Source: CAYZXU01 sp964482535
GTDB taxonomy: Bacteria > Desulfobacterota > Desulfobacteria > Desulfobacterales > BuS5
DNA: 26,625 nt
NCBI GenBank assembly: GCA_964482535.1
Contig: CAYZXU010000021.1
Coordinates: 1-26,625 of the forward strand
Reading direction: 5' to 3'
Shown: positions 8,033-16,369 of the stretch, in pieces
Position numbering within the stretch: position 1 is the stretch's first letter
Layout of the letters: each line of letters opens with the position of its first letter
The notes under the pieces: model-generated
Database searches by the model: none
What the model saw: the letters and a program-made list of their open reading frames with translations, nothing else
What the model was told of the DNA's origin: nothing
Translations under genes and position numbers: made by a program

Positions 8033-8947
8033 CATACTAATGCGTCAGGCTGTCTCTGATAATGTCTTTCCAGGTGCGGCGCTTCTTGTTTCAAAGGAAG
8101 ATTCCATCCTTTTTTTTGAAGCATATGGCAAGGCCAATGTTTTTTCCCAGGTTCCAATGACAAGGGATACTATGCTGGATCTTGCATCACTGACAAAGCC
8201 CTTGTCAACTACCCTTGCAATTATGAAGCTTGTGCAAAAGGGGCTTCTTTCTCTTGAGCAGAATCTTGGTTGCCTGTTGCCTGGATTTGAAGACACAGAT
8301 AAAAAAGCAGTTAATATAATCAACCTTCTTGTGCATAACTCAGGCCTTCCTGATTACCGGCCCTATTATAAAAAGCTATGTGGACTGCCGTTTATAGACA
8401 GAAAAAAAGCCTTATATAATATGCTTTTGCGGGAAAGCATGGTATATGCCACAGGTCGGAAGGTCATATACTCTGATATCGGATTTATGATTTTACGGCA
8501 GGTTGTTGAATATTTGTCAGAAAAGCCCCTTGATGTTTTTGTATATGATGAAATATACAGACCGCTGGGTCTTGAGGATCTGTTTTATGTAACCCTGAGT
8601 TCAAGCTCGCCCAAAAAAGTATTTGCTGCGACAGAGGTTTGTGAATGGAGAGGCACCCTTGTTGAAGGGGTTGTGCATGATGAAAATTCATATGTTATGG
8701 GAGGTGTGGAGGGGCATTCAGGTTTATTCGGGACAGCCGACAATATTTTCAGGCTGCTTTACGAATTATTACAAAATTTTTATTTAAAACCTGGGTCAGG
8801 AGTATTTGACACAAACCTGGTTTCATTTTTTTTAAAATCGCATAAAGGATCCCCCAGGGCTGTGGGGTTTGACACGCCATCTGCTGTGAATTCAAGCAGC
8901 GGCAGCCTGTTTTCAAAAAAGAGTGTGGGACATCTTGGATTTACAGG
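8019..8947 (+). CDS. Beta-lactamase-family serine hydrolase (3' end lost in the assembly gap)
   Basis: Class C beta-lactamase/penicillin-binding-like serine hydrolase; 309 codons are readable before the N run. Motif 1 is SLTK with Ser57/Lys60. Motif 2 is YSD at 151-153, in place of YxN. The third box is HLGFTG at 305-310, the counterpart of HTG/KTG, and the gap begins within its last codon. A GHSGLFG motif lies at 232-238. Relatives are about 350-400 residues, so roughly 50-90 are missing. There is no N-terminal signal peptide, so the visible protein looks cytoplasmic. It overlaps ldcA by 14 bp. The substrate is likely a peptidoglycan fragment or a D-amino-acid peptide, but esterase activity is also possible in this family. 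Confidence 0.8.
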
Positions 8948-9047
8948 NNNNNNNNNNNNNNNNNNNNNNNNNNNNNNNNNNNNNNNNNNNNNNNNNNNNN
9001 NNNNNNNNNNNNNNNNNNNNNNNNNNNNNNNNNNNNNNNNNNNNNNN
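8948..9047. other. Assembly gap of exactly 100 N
   Basis: One hundred N, the usual placeholder for a scaffold gap of unknown size. It removes the end of the serine hydrolase and the region upstream of mreB. Any reading frame carried through it is meaningless. Confidence 0.98.
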
Positions 9048-9063
9048 ATTAAAATGGAGGGAT

Positions 9064-10107
9064 ATGAATCTATTATTAGACAGTATTCTGGGTATGTTTT
9101 CCAGTGACCTGGCTATAGATTTGGGCACAGCAAATACACTGGTTTATGTGAAGGGAAAAGGTATTGTGCTGAGTGAGCCGTCGGTTGTTGCGGTACGTTT
9201 GGACAACAGGACAAAAAATCGTGTTTTGGCTGTGGGGCTTGAAGCAAAAAATATGCTGGGAAGGACTCCTGGCAATATTGTTGCTATTCGTCCCATGCGT
9301 GACGGGGTTATTGCAGATTTTGAAGTCACTGAAGCCATGCTGCGTCATTTTATTCACAAGGTTCATAACAGAAGAACATTTGTAAGACCTAGAATTATTA
9401 TTGCAGTGCCTTCCGGCATAACTCAGGTTGAAAAACGTGCAGTGAGAGAATCCGCTGAGTCCGCAGGGGCAAGGGAAGTGTTTTTAATCGAGGAACCCAT
9501 GGCGGCTGCAATAGGTGCGAATCTTCCCATAACCGAACCCACATGCAATATGGTGGTGGATATTGGAGGCGGAACAACTGAAGTAGCTGTAATATCTTTA
9601 GCGGGAATAGTTCACAGCAGATCAATTAGAGTCGCCGGTGATAAGATGGATGAGTCCATTATTCAGCATATAAAGAGAAAATATAATCTCCTTATCGGTG
9701 AAAGAACTGCCGAGATAATAAAAATGACCATAGGAAATGCATATCCTGATCTCGAGGCTTTGGAAACCATAGAGGTTAAGGGCAGAGATCTGGCATCAGG
9801 TATACCGAAAATTTTATCAATAGATTCAGAAGAGGTCAGAGTTGCAATTTCCGAACAGATTGAGGCCATAGTTGAGACTGTTAAGATATCCCTTGAACAG
9901 ACCCCCCCCGAGCTGTCTGCTGATATTGTCGACAGGGGTATTGTTTTAACCGGCGGTGGAGCTTTGTTAAAAAATCTGGATAAATTATTAAAAGAAGAAA
10001 CAAGCCTGCCGATTACTGTAACTGATGATCCGTTATCAACAGTCGCCCTTGGTTCCGGTAAAGCCATTGACTCCATAGAAATTCTAAAACAGGTTATAAT
10101 AACATAA
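9064..10107 (+). CDS. mreB: Rod shape-determining protein MreB
   Basis: Bacterial actin of 347 residues; its filaments under the inner membrane guide lateral wall synthesis with MreC, MreD, RodA and PBP2. Visible actin-fold motifs are phosphate loop 1 (DLGTANTLVY, 18-27), the connect segment EEPMAAAIGA, phosphate loop 2 (DIGGGTTEVAV) and the adenosine motif TGGGALLKNL. The start MNLLLDSILGMFSSDL aligns with the MreB N-terminal amphipathic stretch. GGAGG lies only 3 nt before this ATG, which is unusually close; Met11 (9094) is the alternative but has no ribosome site. Length and motifs are intact. The upstream promoter, if any, is in the gap. Confidence 0.96.
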   Translation: MNLLLDSILGMFSSDLAIDLGTANTLVYVKGKGIVLSEPSVVAVRLDNRTKNRVLAVGLEAKNMLGRTPGNIVAIRPMRDGVIADFEVTEAMLRHFIHKVHNRRTFVRPRIIIAVPSGITQVEKRAVRESAESAGAREVFLIEEPMAAAIGANLPITEPTCNMVVDIGGGTTEVAVISLAGIVHSRSIRVAGDKMDESIIQHIKRKYNLLIGERTAEIIKMTIGNAYPDLEALETIEVKGRDLASGIPKILSIDSEEVRVAISEQIEAIVETVKISLEQTPPELSADIVDRGIVLTGGGALLKNLDKLLKEETSLPITVTDDPLSTVALGSGKAIDSIEILKQVIIT

Positions 10108-10112
10108 TCTCC

Positions 10113-10961
10113 ATGTTCTCAAAAAAGATGGTTGTTATTGTTGCAACGGTCATTCTGATCATTGTTAACATTATTATTCTTTCACTATTTAGCAGCAACC
10201 GGCATTCCTGTTTTATTCCCGGAAAAATTGCTGTTTTTCTTGTTGCGCCTTTTCAGAATGCAGCGGCAGGTTCAATAAAAGCTGTGAAAGATATATGGCG
10301 TTATTATTTTTATCTTGTATCTGTTTCAAAGAAAAATGATAAGCTGAAAAAATTATTAAGTAATGAGTTAAAAAAGAATAATCTTTATATAGAAACAGAT
10401 CTTTCCAACAAGCGATTACGCAAAATTTTAAATTTTAGTAAAACAATTTCTTTTGAATGCTTTGCAGCAGAGGTTGTGGGCAGGGATCCGTCCCCCTGGT
10501 TTAAAACAATAACCATAGATAAGGGGAAAACAGAAGGGGTTGAGAAAGGGTTTCCCGTAGTTTCTCCTGAAGGCATAGTGGGTCAGGTTATAGATGTTGC
10601 ACCTCATTACTCCAAGGTTTTGCTGATGATTGACCGCAACAGCGCTGTGGATGCCGTGGTTCAGCGGACAAGAGCCAGGGGTTTAATAAAGGGAAGGTCG
10701 TCCGAGCAGTGTTCTTACCAGTATGTATTAAGAAAAAATGATATTATTAAAGGAGACAGTGTAATATCATCCGGTTTAGACGGCGTTTTTCCAAAAGGGC
10801 TTCGCATAGGCAGTGTGACCGGTGTAGTAAAAAAGAATTTTGGAATCTTCCAGGAAATTACTGTTATGCCCTATGTCGATTTTGAAAAGCTTGAAGAAGT
10901 TCTCGTTGTAATTAAACTCCAAAAACAGCTTGAACCGGATTATTTTTCAGAACCCTCTTAA
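10113..10961 (+). CDS. mreC: Rod shape-determining protein MreC
   Basis: Bitopic elongasome scaffold of 282 residues. One membrane helix (about 6-27) is followed by a coiled coil (about 70-110) and the periplasmic beta domain, recognised by AEVVGRDPSPW (118-128), IDKGKTEGV and the second barrel with GLDGVFPKGLRIG. It links MreB and MreD to PBP2 outside the membrane (family knowledge). It starts 5 bp after the mreB stop with no clear ribosome site (TCTCCATG), so translation is probably coupled. Nothing is missing compared with the family. Confidence 0.94.
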   Translation: MFSKKMVVIVATVILIIVNIIILSLFSSNRHSCFIPGKIAVFLVAPFQNAAAGSIKAVKDIWRYYFYLVSVSKKNDKLKKLLSNELKKNNLYIETDLSNKRLRKILNFSKTISFECFAAEVVGRDPSPWFKTITIDKGKTEGVEKGFPVVSPEGIVGQVIDVAPHYSKVLLMIDRNSAVDAVVQRTRARGLIKGRSSEQCSYQYVLRKNDIIKGDSVISSGLDGVFPKGLRIGSVTGVVKKNFGIFQEITVMPYVDFEKLEEVLVVIKLQKQLEPDYFSEPS

Positions 10962-10970
10962 AATAAACTA

Positions 10971-11468
10971 TTGATTTTTATATTTCATATATTAACGGGT
11001 ATATGCCTTGTGGTTATTCAAACCGCAATTATGCCTGATCTGATTATGCCTGGCGGATTTTATGATCTTTTGCTTCCCTTTGTGGTCTGCCTTAGCCTTT
11101 ATAATAATCCGGGTGAGGGTATACCTGTTGTAATAATTTTTGGTTTTATTATGGATGGCCTCTCCGGCTGTCCGTTCTGGTTATATTCAACCACATATTT
11201 ATGGTTATTTGCAGGGGTCAGAGGGGCTATTATTTTTTTGCATTCAGGCAGCCGTTTTTTTTTAATAATTTTTGTTTTTTTAGCTGTTTTTTTAGAAAAT
11301 TTTATATTTATCAGTATGAATTTCATACTGGCGCCGGACAAAGAGCCGACCTTAAATATGCTAAACATATTTGTTGTCCAGCTTGTATGGGCGCTGTTGA
11401 CGGCTCCCCTGTTTATTATGTCGTATAATTATATTCGTGAAAGATACCTTAAGTGGCGCGTAGAATAA
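10971..11468 (+). CDS. mreD: Rod shape-determining protein MreD
   Basis: Integral membrane protein of 165 residues with about five hydrophobic helices and the MreD-like segment IIFGFIMDGLSG around residues 55-66. It begins 9 bp after mreC with a TTG codon and weak ribosome-site sequence, again suggesting coupling to the upstream gene. The call rests as much on position between mreC and the PBP2 gene as on sequence, because MreD is poorly conserved. Confidence 0.88.
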   Translation: MIFIFHILTGICLVVIQTAIMPDLIMPGGFYDLLLPFVVCLSLYNNPGEGIPVVIIFGFIMDGLSGCPFWLYSTTYLWLFAGVRGAIIFLHSGSRFFLIIFVFLAVFLENFIFISMNFILAPDKEPTLNMLNIFVVQLVWALLTAPLFIMSYNYIRERYLKWRVE

Positions 11469-11526
11469 TTTGCATAAAAGAGCGGGCAATATTTATTTTA
11501 ATTTTTAAACAACCCGTTGGTGCTTT

Positions 11527-13413
11527 TTGAGAAAATATTTATCATCCGCAGATAGCGACTGGTTCAGACGGCGGTTAAATACTGCTGCCTATATTGTCAT
11601 TGCTGTCTTTGTTGTGCTTCTGACCAGACTTTTTTTCCTGCAGGTTATTGAAGGGCAAGAATTTAGGCGGCTTTCGGAAAACAATTGCGTAAGGCTTCAA
11701 AGTATAGATGCCCCGCGAGGACTGATTTTTGACCGTAATGGAAAACTTTTGGTGGATAATAGACCGTCTTTTAATCTTGGAGTAATTGTAAAAGACGTTA
11801 AGAATCTTGAAGCTACCATGGAAAAGCTTTCCGGTTATATGAATATTCCATTCACGGAATTGATGGCAAAAGTTACTGCAAAAAATGCAGCTGCATTCTA
11901 TAAACCGGTTTCCATTAAAAATGATATAGGCAGGAATGCTCTTGCGGCCATTGAGGTAAACAGGTTTAATCTCCCTGGAGTTGTGGTGAATGTCAAGCCC
12001 ATAAGAAGCTACATTAACAGGTTTAGCGCTGCTCATTTGATAGGCTATTTAAGTGAGATTAATTCCAGGGAACTTTCTGAAAAAAAAGAACAGGGATACT
12101 GCAGAGGTGATTTTTTGGGCAAATTTGGTATTGAAAAGAGATATGAGCAGTATTTCAGGGGGAAAAGAGGCGGACGTCAGGTTGAGGTAAATGCCGCAGG
12201 TCAGGTGCTGAGAATTTTAAGGACAGTTGATGCTGTTCCAGGTTTCAATATCTATTTAACTATTGATCAGAGACTGCAGAAAAAGGCTGAAAGCCTGATC
12301 GGTAACAGAGCAGGATCTGTTATTGCTATGGATCCATCAACCGGTCAAATTCTGGCATTGGTCAGCAGCCCTACCTTCGATCAGAATTTTTTTGTGAGCG
12401 GCATGTCTCACAAACAGTGGAATGACCTGATCTCCAATCCTGACCGACCCATGGAGAACAAGGCTATTCAGGCAGAATATCCCCCTGCATCTGTTTTTAA
12501 AATTGTAACGGTCATGGCAGGGCTTGAAGAAGGAGTTATTGATGAAGAAACAACATTTAACTGCCCTGGATCATACAGGTATGGAGATCGTACTTTTAAC
12601 TGCTGGAAAAGGGGGGGGCATGGGAGCGTTAATGTAGTAAAAGCCTTGGCTGAGTCCTGTGATGTGTTTTTTTATAACCTTGGTCAGGAACTGGGCGTGG
12701 ACAGGATTGCACACTATGCAAAAGCTTGCGGTCTTGGCTCCCCAACCGGAATTAATCTTGGTCATGAAGCCTGTGGTTTGATACCAACTACTGAATGGAA
12801 GAGAAAACATACAGGTGAATCGTGGCATGGCGGTGAAACTCTTTCAGTGGCCATAGGCCAGGGCTATGATCTTGTAACTCCTTTGCAGGTTGGGGTTTTA
12901 ATTGCAGCAGTGGCAAATGGGGGCATAATATACTCTCCTCAAATATTAAAAACCATTGAGACTGCCCAGGGAGAGCTGATTAAAATCGGCTCTTGCAGGG
13001 TTGCCGGGAATCTTCCCATAAGCAGGCAGACCCTTGATATAATAAAAAAAGGTTTATGGGAAGCTGTTAACACAAGGAAAGGAACAGCCTGGGGAGCGCG
13101 TTCAGGCATGTTTGAAATGAGCGGCAAAACCGGCACTGCTCAGGTTGTGGGTCGTGTTGAGGGTGAATCTGAAGATGAAAAAGACAGGGCAGTGCATTTA
13201 ATGCCCCATGCATGGTTTGCTGCTTTTGCGCCTTCTGATAAACCCGAAATAGCAGTTACGGTTATTGTGGAGCATGGAGAACACGGATCAAGCGCTGCGG
13301 CGCCCATAGCAAAGGAACTGATAAATATGTATCTGCAAGACGTGAAAAAGGATAAAGCCTCTGCCTGTACAGCCTCCAGTTTGCATGGGGAAGGGGTTGA
13401 AGATGTTCGATAG
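11527..13413 (+). CDS. mrdA: Penicillin-binding protein 2, elongation transpeptidase
   Basis: Class B PBP of 628 residues that cross-links new peptidoglycan for side-wall growth together with RodA. A signal anchor lies at about 18-40, followed by the pedestal with DAPRGLIFDRNG (61-72) and GKFGIEKRYE (198-207). The transpeptidase domain has SVFK (Ser322/Lys325), SCD at 377-379 (the SxN position, usual for PBP2) and KTG at 534-536. The start is a TTG at 11527 with a weak ribosome site; no better upstream start exists before the mreD stop. Its last 11 bp overlap rodA. Confidence 0.95.
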   Translation: MRKYLSSADSDWFRRRLNTAAYIVIAVFVVLLTRLFFLQVIEGQEFRRLSENNCVRLQSIDAPRGLIFDRNGKLLVDNRPSFNLGVIVKDVKNLEATMEKLSGYMNIPFTELMAKVTAKNAAAFYKPVSIKNDIGRNALAAIEVNRFNLPGVVVNVKPIRSYINRFSAAHLIGYLSEINSRELSEKKEQGYCRGDFLGKFGIEKRYEQYFRGKRGGRQVEVNAAGQVLRILRTVDAVPGFNIYLTIDQRLQKKAESLIGNRAGSVIAMDPSTGQILALVSSPTFDQNFFVSGMSHKQWNDLISNPDRPMENKAIQAEYPPASVFKIVTVMAGLEEGVIDEETTFNCPGSYRYGDRTFNCWKRGGHGSVNVVKALAESCDVFFYNLGQELGVDRIAHYAKACGLGSPTGINLGHEACGLIPTTEWKRKHTGESWHGGETLSVAIGQGYDLVTPLQVGVLIAAVANGGIIYSPQILKTIETAQGELIKIGSCRVAGNLPISRQTLDIIKKGLWEAVNTRKGTAWGARSGMFEMSGKTGTAQVVGRVEGESEDEKDRAVHLMPHAWFAAFAPSDKPEIAVTVIVEHGEHGSSAAAPIAKELINMYLQDVKKDKASACTASSLHGEGVEDVR

Positions 13414-14506
13414 ACGGCTTGTGCAATATTTTGACTGGTGGTTGCTTTGCCTGACGATTATTCTTTGTTCAGTTGGTTTGGCAACATTATACAGCGCCGT
13501 TACTGCCGGCAAGCCTGATCCTCAAAAAGCGCTTTATGTTAAACAGATGATATGGATTTTTACAGGATTTGTCTTCTTGATCATGTCTTTTCTTATAAAC
13601 TATAAAATGTTGGATAACTGGGCGTATATAATCTATATTATATGCATACTCCTTTTAATCTATGTTCTTATGTTTGGAAAATATGTAGGAGGGTCAAGGC
13701 GCTGGCTTTTAATAGGTCCGATTACAATGCAGCCATCGGAACTTGCCAAGGTGGCGGTTATTATCGTTCTTGCAAGATACTTCTCAAAACTTGTGAATAC
13801 AGAAGGTCTTAACATCCGGGAACTCTTCAGACCCTTAATTTTGACTGTAATACCTTTTGCCTTGATAGTAAAACAGCCTGATTTGGGCACTGCTCTTCTG
13901 ATTTTATTGATTGCAGTTTCAATAACCGTTCTAATTAAGATTGAAACGCGTACGTTTTTATATATTATGGTTTTTTGTACAACCACCCTGCCGATGATAT
14001 GGTTCTTTTTAAAAGGATATCAGAAACAGCGGATATTAACATTTTTAAATCCTGAACGGGATCCATTGGGCGCCGGTTATCATATAATTCAGTCCAAAAT
14101 CGCAATAGGATCCGGCATGATTTTTGGCAAGGGCTTTTTAAAGGGAACTCAGAATGCTCTGTCATTTTTGCCGGAACATCATACTGATTTTATATTTTCC
14201 ATAATGGCGGAGGAGTGGGGACTCGTCGGAGCAAGTCTTCTTCTTTTCATCTTTTTTCTGCTGATTATATGGGGCTTAAATGTGGCGCGTGTATGCAAGG
14301 ATCCTTTTGGAATTATACTCTCCTTCGGGATTACAGTAATGATATTCTGGCAGGCAATTATCAATATAGGCATGGTGATGGGGTTAATGCCTGTTGTTGG
14401 TGTGCCTTTGCCCTTTATAAGTTATGGCGGTTCATCAGCCATTACAATGATGATTTGTATAGGAATATTAATTAATATAAGTATGAGGCAGTTTGTACAC
14501 GAATGA
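13403..14506 (+). CDS. rodA: Rod shape-determining glycosyltransferase RodA
   Basis: SEDS-family peptidoglycan polymerase of 367 residues with about ten membrane helices, partner of PBP2. Motifs: GGSRRWL (96-102), QPSELAK (110-116), KQPDLGTA (157-164), the large loop FLNPERDPLGAGYHI (214-228), the presumed catalytic Asp262 in EHHTDFIF, and VPLPFISYGG near the end. I chose the ATG at 13403 over the in-frame ATG at 13385 because AAGGGG (13391-13396) lies 6 nt before it. It overlaps the PBP2 gene by 11 bp. It ends the cell-shape cluster; a promoter for the ATP synthase genes follows. Confidence 0.95.
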   Translation: MFDRRLVQYFDWWLLCLTIILCSVGLATLYSAVTAGKPDPQKALYVKQMIWIFTGFVFLIMSFLINYKMLDNWAYIIYIICILLLIYVLMFGKYVGGSRRWLLIGPITMQPSELAKVAVIIVLARYFSKLVNTEGLNIRELFRPLILTVIPFALIVKQPDLGTALLILLIAVSITVLIKIETRTFLYIMVFCTTTLPMIWFFLKGYQKQRILTFLNPERDPLGAGYHIIQSKIAIGSGMIFGKGFLKGTQNALSFLPEHHTDFIFSIMAEEWGLVGASLLLFIFFLLIIWGLNVARVCKDPFGIILSFGITVMIFWQAIINIGMVMGLMPVVGVPLPFISYGGSSAITMMICIGILINISMRQFVHE

Positions 14507-14542
14507 TAAAACTATACTTTATATATAATTTTTAAAAAACCT

Positions 14543-14572
14543 TTGACAATTTTATAAAGCTAATGCTATAGA
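14543..14572 (+). promoter_or_regulatory. Sigma70-type promoter of the ATP synthase operon
   Basis: TTGACA (14543-14548) and TATAGA (14567-14572) with an 18-bp spacer. The predicted start is near 14579, leaving a leader of about 80 nt before the first ATP synthase gene. The spacing is the same as in the rrn promoters at the right end of the window. Confidence 0.7.
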
Positions 14573-14657
14573 CTGCCAAGATATATCACAGGTGTATATT
14601 ATTTTTTAGATAAGTTTATTAGAGCTTTTTTGTTAAATTTTTGATGGGGGAGTTGCA

Positions 14658-15083
14658 ATGATAAGTGTTGATGGATCTGTCTTTATCCAGGTCATTAATT
14701 TTATCTTTTTGATATGGATTTTAAATCTGGTTTTGTATAAACCAATACGTAAAATTCTTATTCAAAGAAAAGGAAAAGTAGAGGGTATTGAGCAGGAGAT
14801 TGAAACTTTTAACAGTAATGCATCCGAAAAAGTCAGTTCTTTTAAATCAGGTATAAAAGAGGCAAGAAACACTGGTGTTGAAGATAAAAAAAAGCTGATA
14901 ACAGAAGCTAATGATGAAGAGAAGAAGATAGTTGCGGAGATTAATTCCAAGTATCAGGCAGAACTTGCAAGTGTTCGTAAAAAAATAGTTAAGGATGCTG
15001 AGAGTGCCAGGGTAGCTCTGCAAAAAGAACTGGATGTGTTTGCTGATTCTATCAGCGAGAAGATTCTGGGGAGGGCTGTTTAG
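14658..15083 (+). CDS. atpF': ATP synthase Fo subunit b' (B'-type stator)
   Basis: Peripheral-stalk subunit of 141 residues. One N-terminal membrane helix (about 8-27, QVINFIFLIWILNLVLYKPI) ends in the YKP turn typical of b-type subunits and is followed by a long charged coiled coil. With the next gene it would form a b/b' heterodimer, as in other bacteria with two b genes. The ribosome site GGGGGAG lies 5 nt before the ATG. It is the first gene of the ATP synthase cluster and ends exactly where atpF begins. Confidence 0.9.
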   Translation: MISVDGSVFIQVINFIFLIWILNLVLYKPIRKILIQRKGKVEGIEQEIETFNSNASEKVSSFKSGIKEARNTGVEDKKKLITEANDEEKKIVAEINSKYQAELASVRKKIVKDAESARVALQKELDVFADSISEKILGRAV

Positions 15084-15818
15084 ATGAGTATATTAAATAC
15101 AATGCGCTCCGGCGATATGTATGATGGCATGGAAAAAAAGAGCGGATTTGTATTAAGACATGGCATTATGATTTTAATAATTGCAGGGATGCTTTTTTTA
15201 GGTTTTGGCATAGCTGTCGGTTCATCGGAACACGGAGATCCAGCGGATGAGCATAGGGCTGGTGAACATGTTGCTGTTGGAGAACATTCAACTGCCGGGC
15301 ATGGGGGGGCGGATACACATGATGGGGAACACCATGAAACTAAAGGATGGGTCGCCACAGATACCTACAAGGTTATGAATTTTGCAGTTCTGGCAATAGG
15401 ACTTTTTTTTGTTATTCGCAAACCTGCCAGTCAGTTTTTAAGCACTCGCATCAAAGATATCAAAAGCCAGCTTGATGATCTCGAAGAGCAGAAGCGAGTG
15501 GCTGAAAATGAGCTTATAAAATATAGTGATAAATTGTCCAAGCTTGAAAAAGAGGCTGAAACAATAATAGCGGATTATGTTAAACAGGGCGAAGAGGCAA
15601 AGGCGAGAATTCTTAAGGAAGCTGAAAACATTGCAGTCAGGCTTGAAGAGCAGGCCGGCAGAAATATTGAACATGAGTTCGAAGTAGCGAGAAAAGAACT
15701 TCATGAAGAAATTATGGGAAAAGCTATTTTAAAAGCGGAAGAGAAAATAAAAAGCAATATTAATTCAGAAGATCAGGATAATCTCGTGGATGAATATTTG
15801 AAAAAGGTGGTGGCATAG
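15084..15818 (+). CDS. atpF: ATP synthase Fo subunit b with His-rich N-terminal extension
   Basis: Stator subunit of 244 residues, longer than the usual ~160. An N-terminal hydrophobic segment (about 26-46) looks like a signal peptide or extra helix. It is followed by a stretch of about 40 residues with eight histidines (50, 57, 62, 68, 73, 79, 83, 84) and many acidic residues. The normal b-subunit helix follows (about 96-112) with the IRKPASQFL turn, then a coiled coil to the end. The His-rich part should be extracytoplasmic. The start directly follows the previous stop and has a GGGAGGG ribosome site; Met16 is an alternative. Function of the His-rich part is unknown; metal or proton binding is conceivable. 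Confidence 0.9.
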   Translation: MSILNTMRSGDMYDGMEKKSGFVLRHGIMILIIAGMLFLGFGIAVGSSEHGDPADEHRAGEHVAVGEHSTAGHGGADTHDGEHHETKGWVATDTYKVMNFAVLAIGLFFVIRKPASQFLSTRIKDIKSQLDDLEEQKRVAENELIKYSDKLSKLEKEAETIIADYVKQGEEAKARILKEAENIAVRLEEQAGRNIEHEFEVARKELHEEIMGKAILKAEEKIKSNINSEDQDNLVDEYLKKVVA

Positions 15819-16369
15819 TGAAAAACATGGTTATTGCCCGACGTTATGCTAAAGCCCTGTTGCTTATCGGCAGAGAAGACGGTCAGGCTGAAACTTATAA
15901 AGAAGAACTTGGTGGTTTTTCAGATTTGCTGGTTAAAGAACAAAATCTTCAGCAGGTAATTTTAAACCCACTATATGACACGGCAGATAGAAAAAAAGTG
16001 TTGCAGGTTGTAATTGAAAAGCTCAAGTTCTCTAAAGGTATGAAAGCCTTTCTTGTTTTTTTGTTTGATAAGGGGCGTTTTGGGTTTTTAAATGCTATCA
16101 GCGATTTTTATAAGAAATTTGCTGATGAATTAAAGGGGATTGCTCGCGCAGATCTGTTTTCAGCAGTTGAGCTTTCGCCGGATACAGTTGAAAATATTCG
16201 TGCGACTCTTTCTAAAATGACGGGCAAGGATATTATTCTTGAGGTGGAACAGGACCCCGGTCTTATAGGCGGGGTGGTTGCCAGAGTGGGTGATCTTGTT
16301 TTAGATGGTAGTATCAAGACACAATTACTCAATATGAGAGAATCATTAAAAAGGGGTGAGAGTGTATAA
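15818..16369 (+). CDS. atpH: ATP synthase F1 subunit delta
   Basis: Stator cap protein of 183 residues that joins the b/b' stalk to the top of F1. The N-terminal RRYAKALL motif (8-15) and the C-terminal DPGLIGGVVARVGDLVLDGSI segment are diagnostic of the delta/OSCP family. The start is GTG at 15818, overlapping the atpF stop by one base; ATG at 15827 (MVIARRYAK) is an in-frame alternative. It overlaps atpA by one base (TAATG), so translation is coupled on both sides. Confidence 0.94.
   Translation: MKNMVIARRYAKALLLIGREDGQAETYKEELGGFSDLLVKEQNLQQVILNPLYDTADRKKVLQVVIEKLKFSKGMKAFLVFLFDKGRFGFLNAISDFYKKFADELKGIARADLFSAVELSPDTVENIRATLSKMTGKDIILEVEQDPGLIGGVVARVGDLVLDGSIKTQLLNMRESLKRGESV

Noticed and set aside
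8913..9128. Frames running through the 100-N gap, including an apparent N-terminal extension of MreB and a C-terminus for the serine hydrolase
   Set aside because: N placeholders do not preserve the frame, so nothing can be inferred across them.
9663..10076. Minus-strand frame of 137 codons antisense to mreB
   Set aside because: Shadow frame over a strongly conserved gene, with no protein-like motif or ribosome site.
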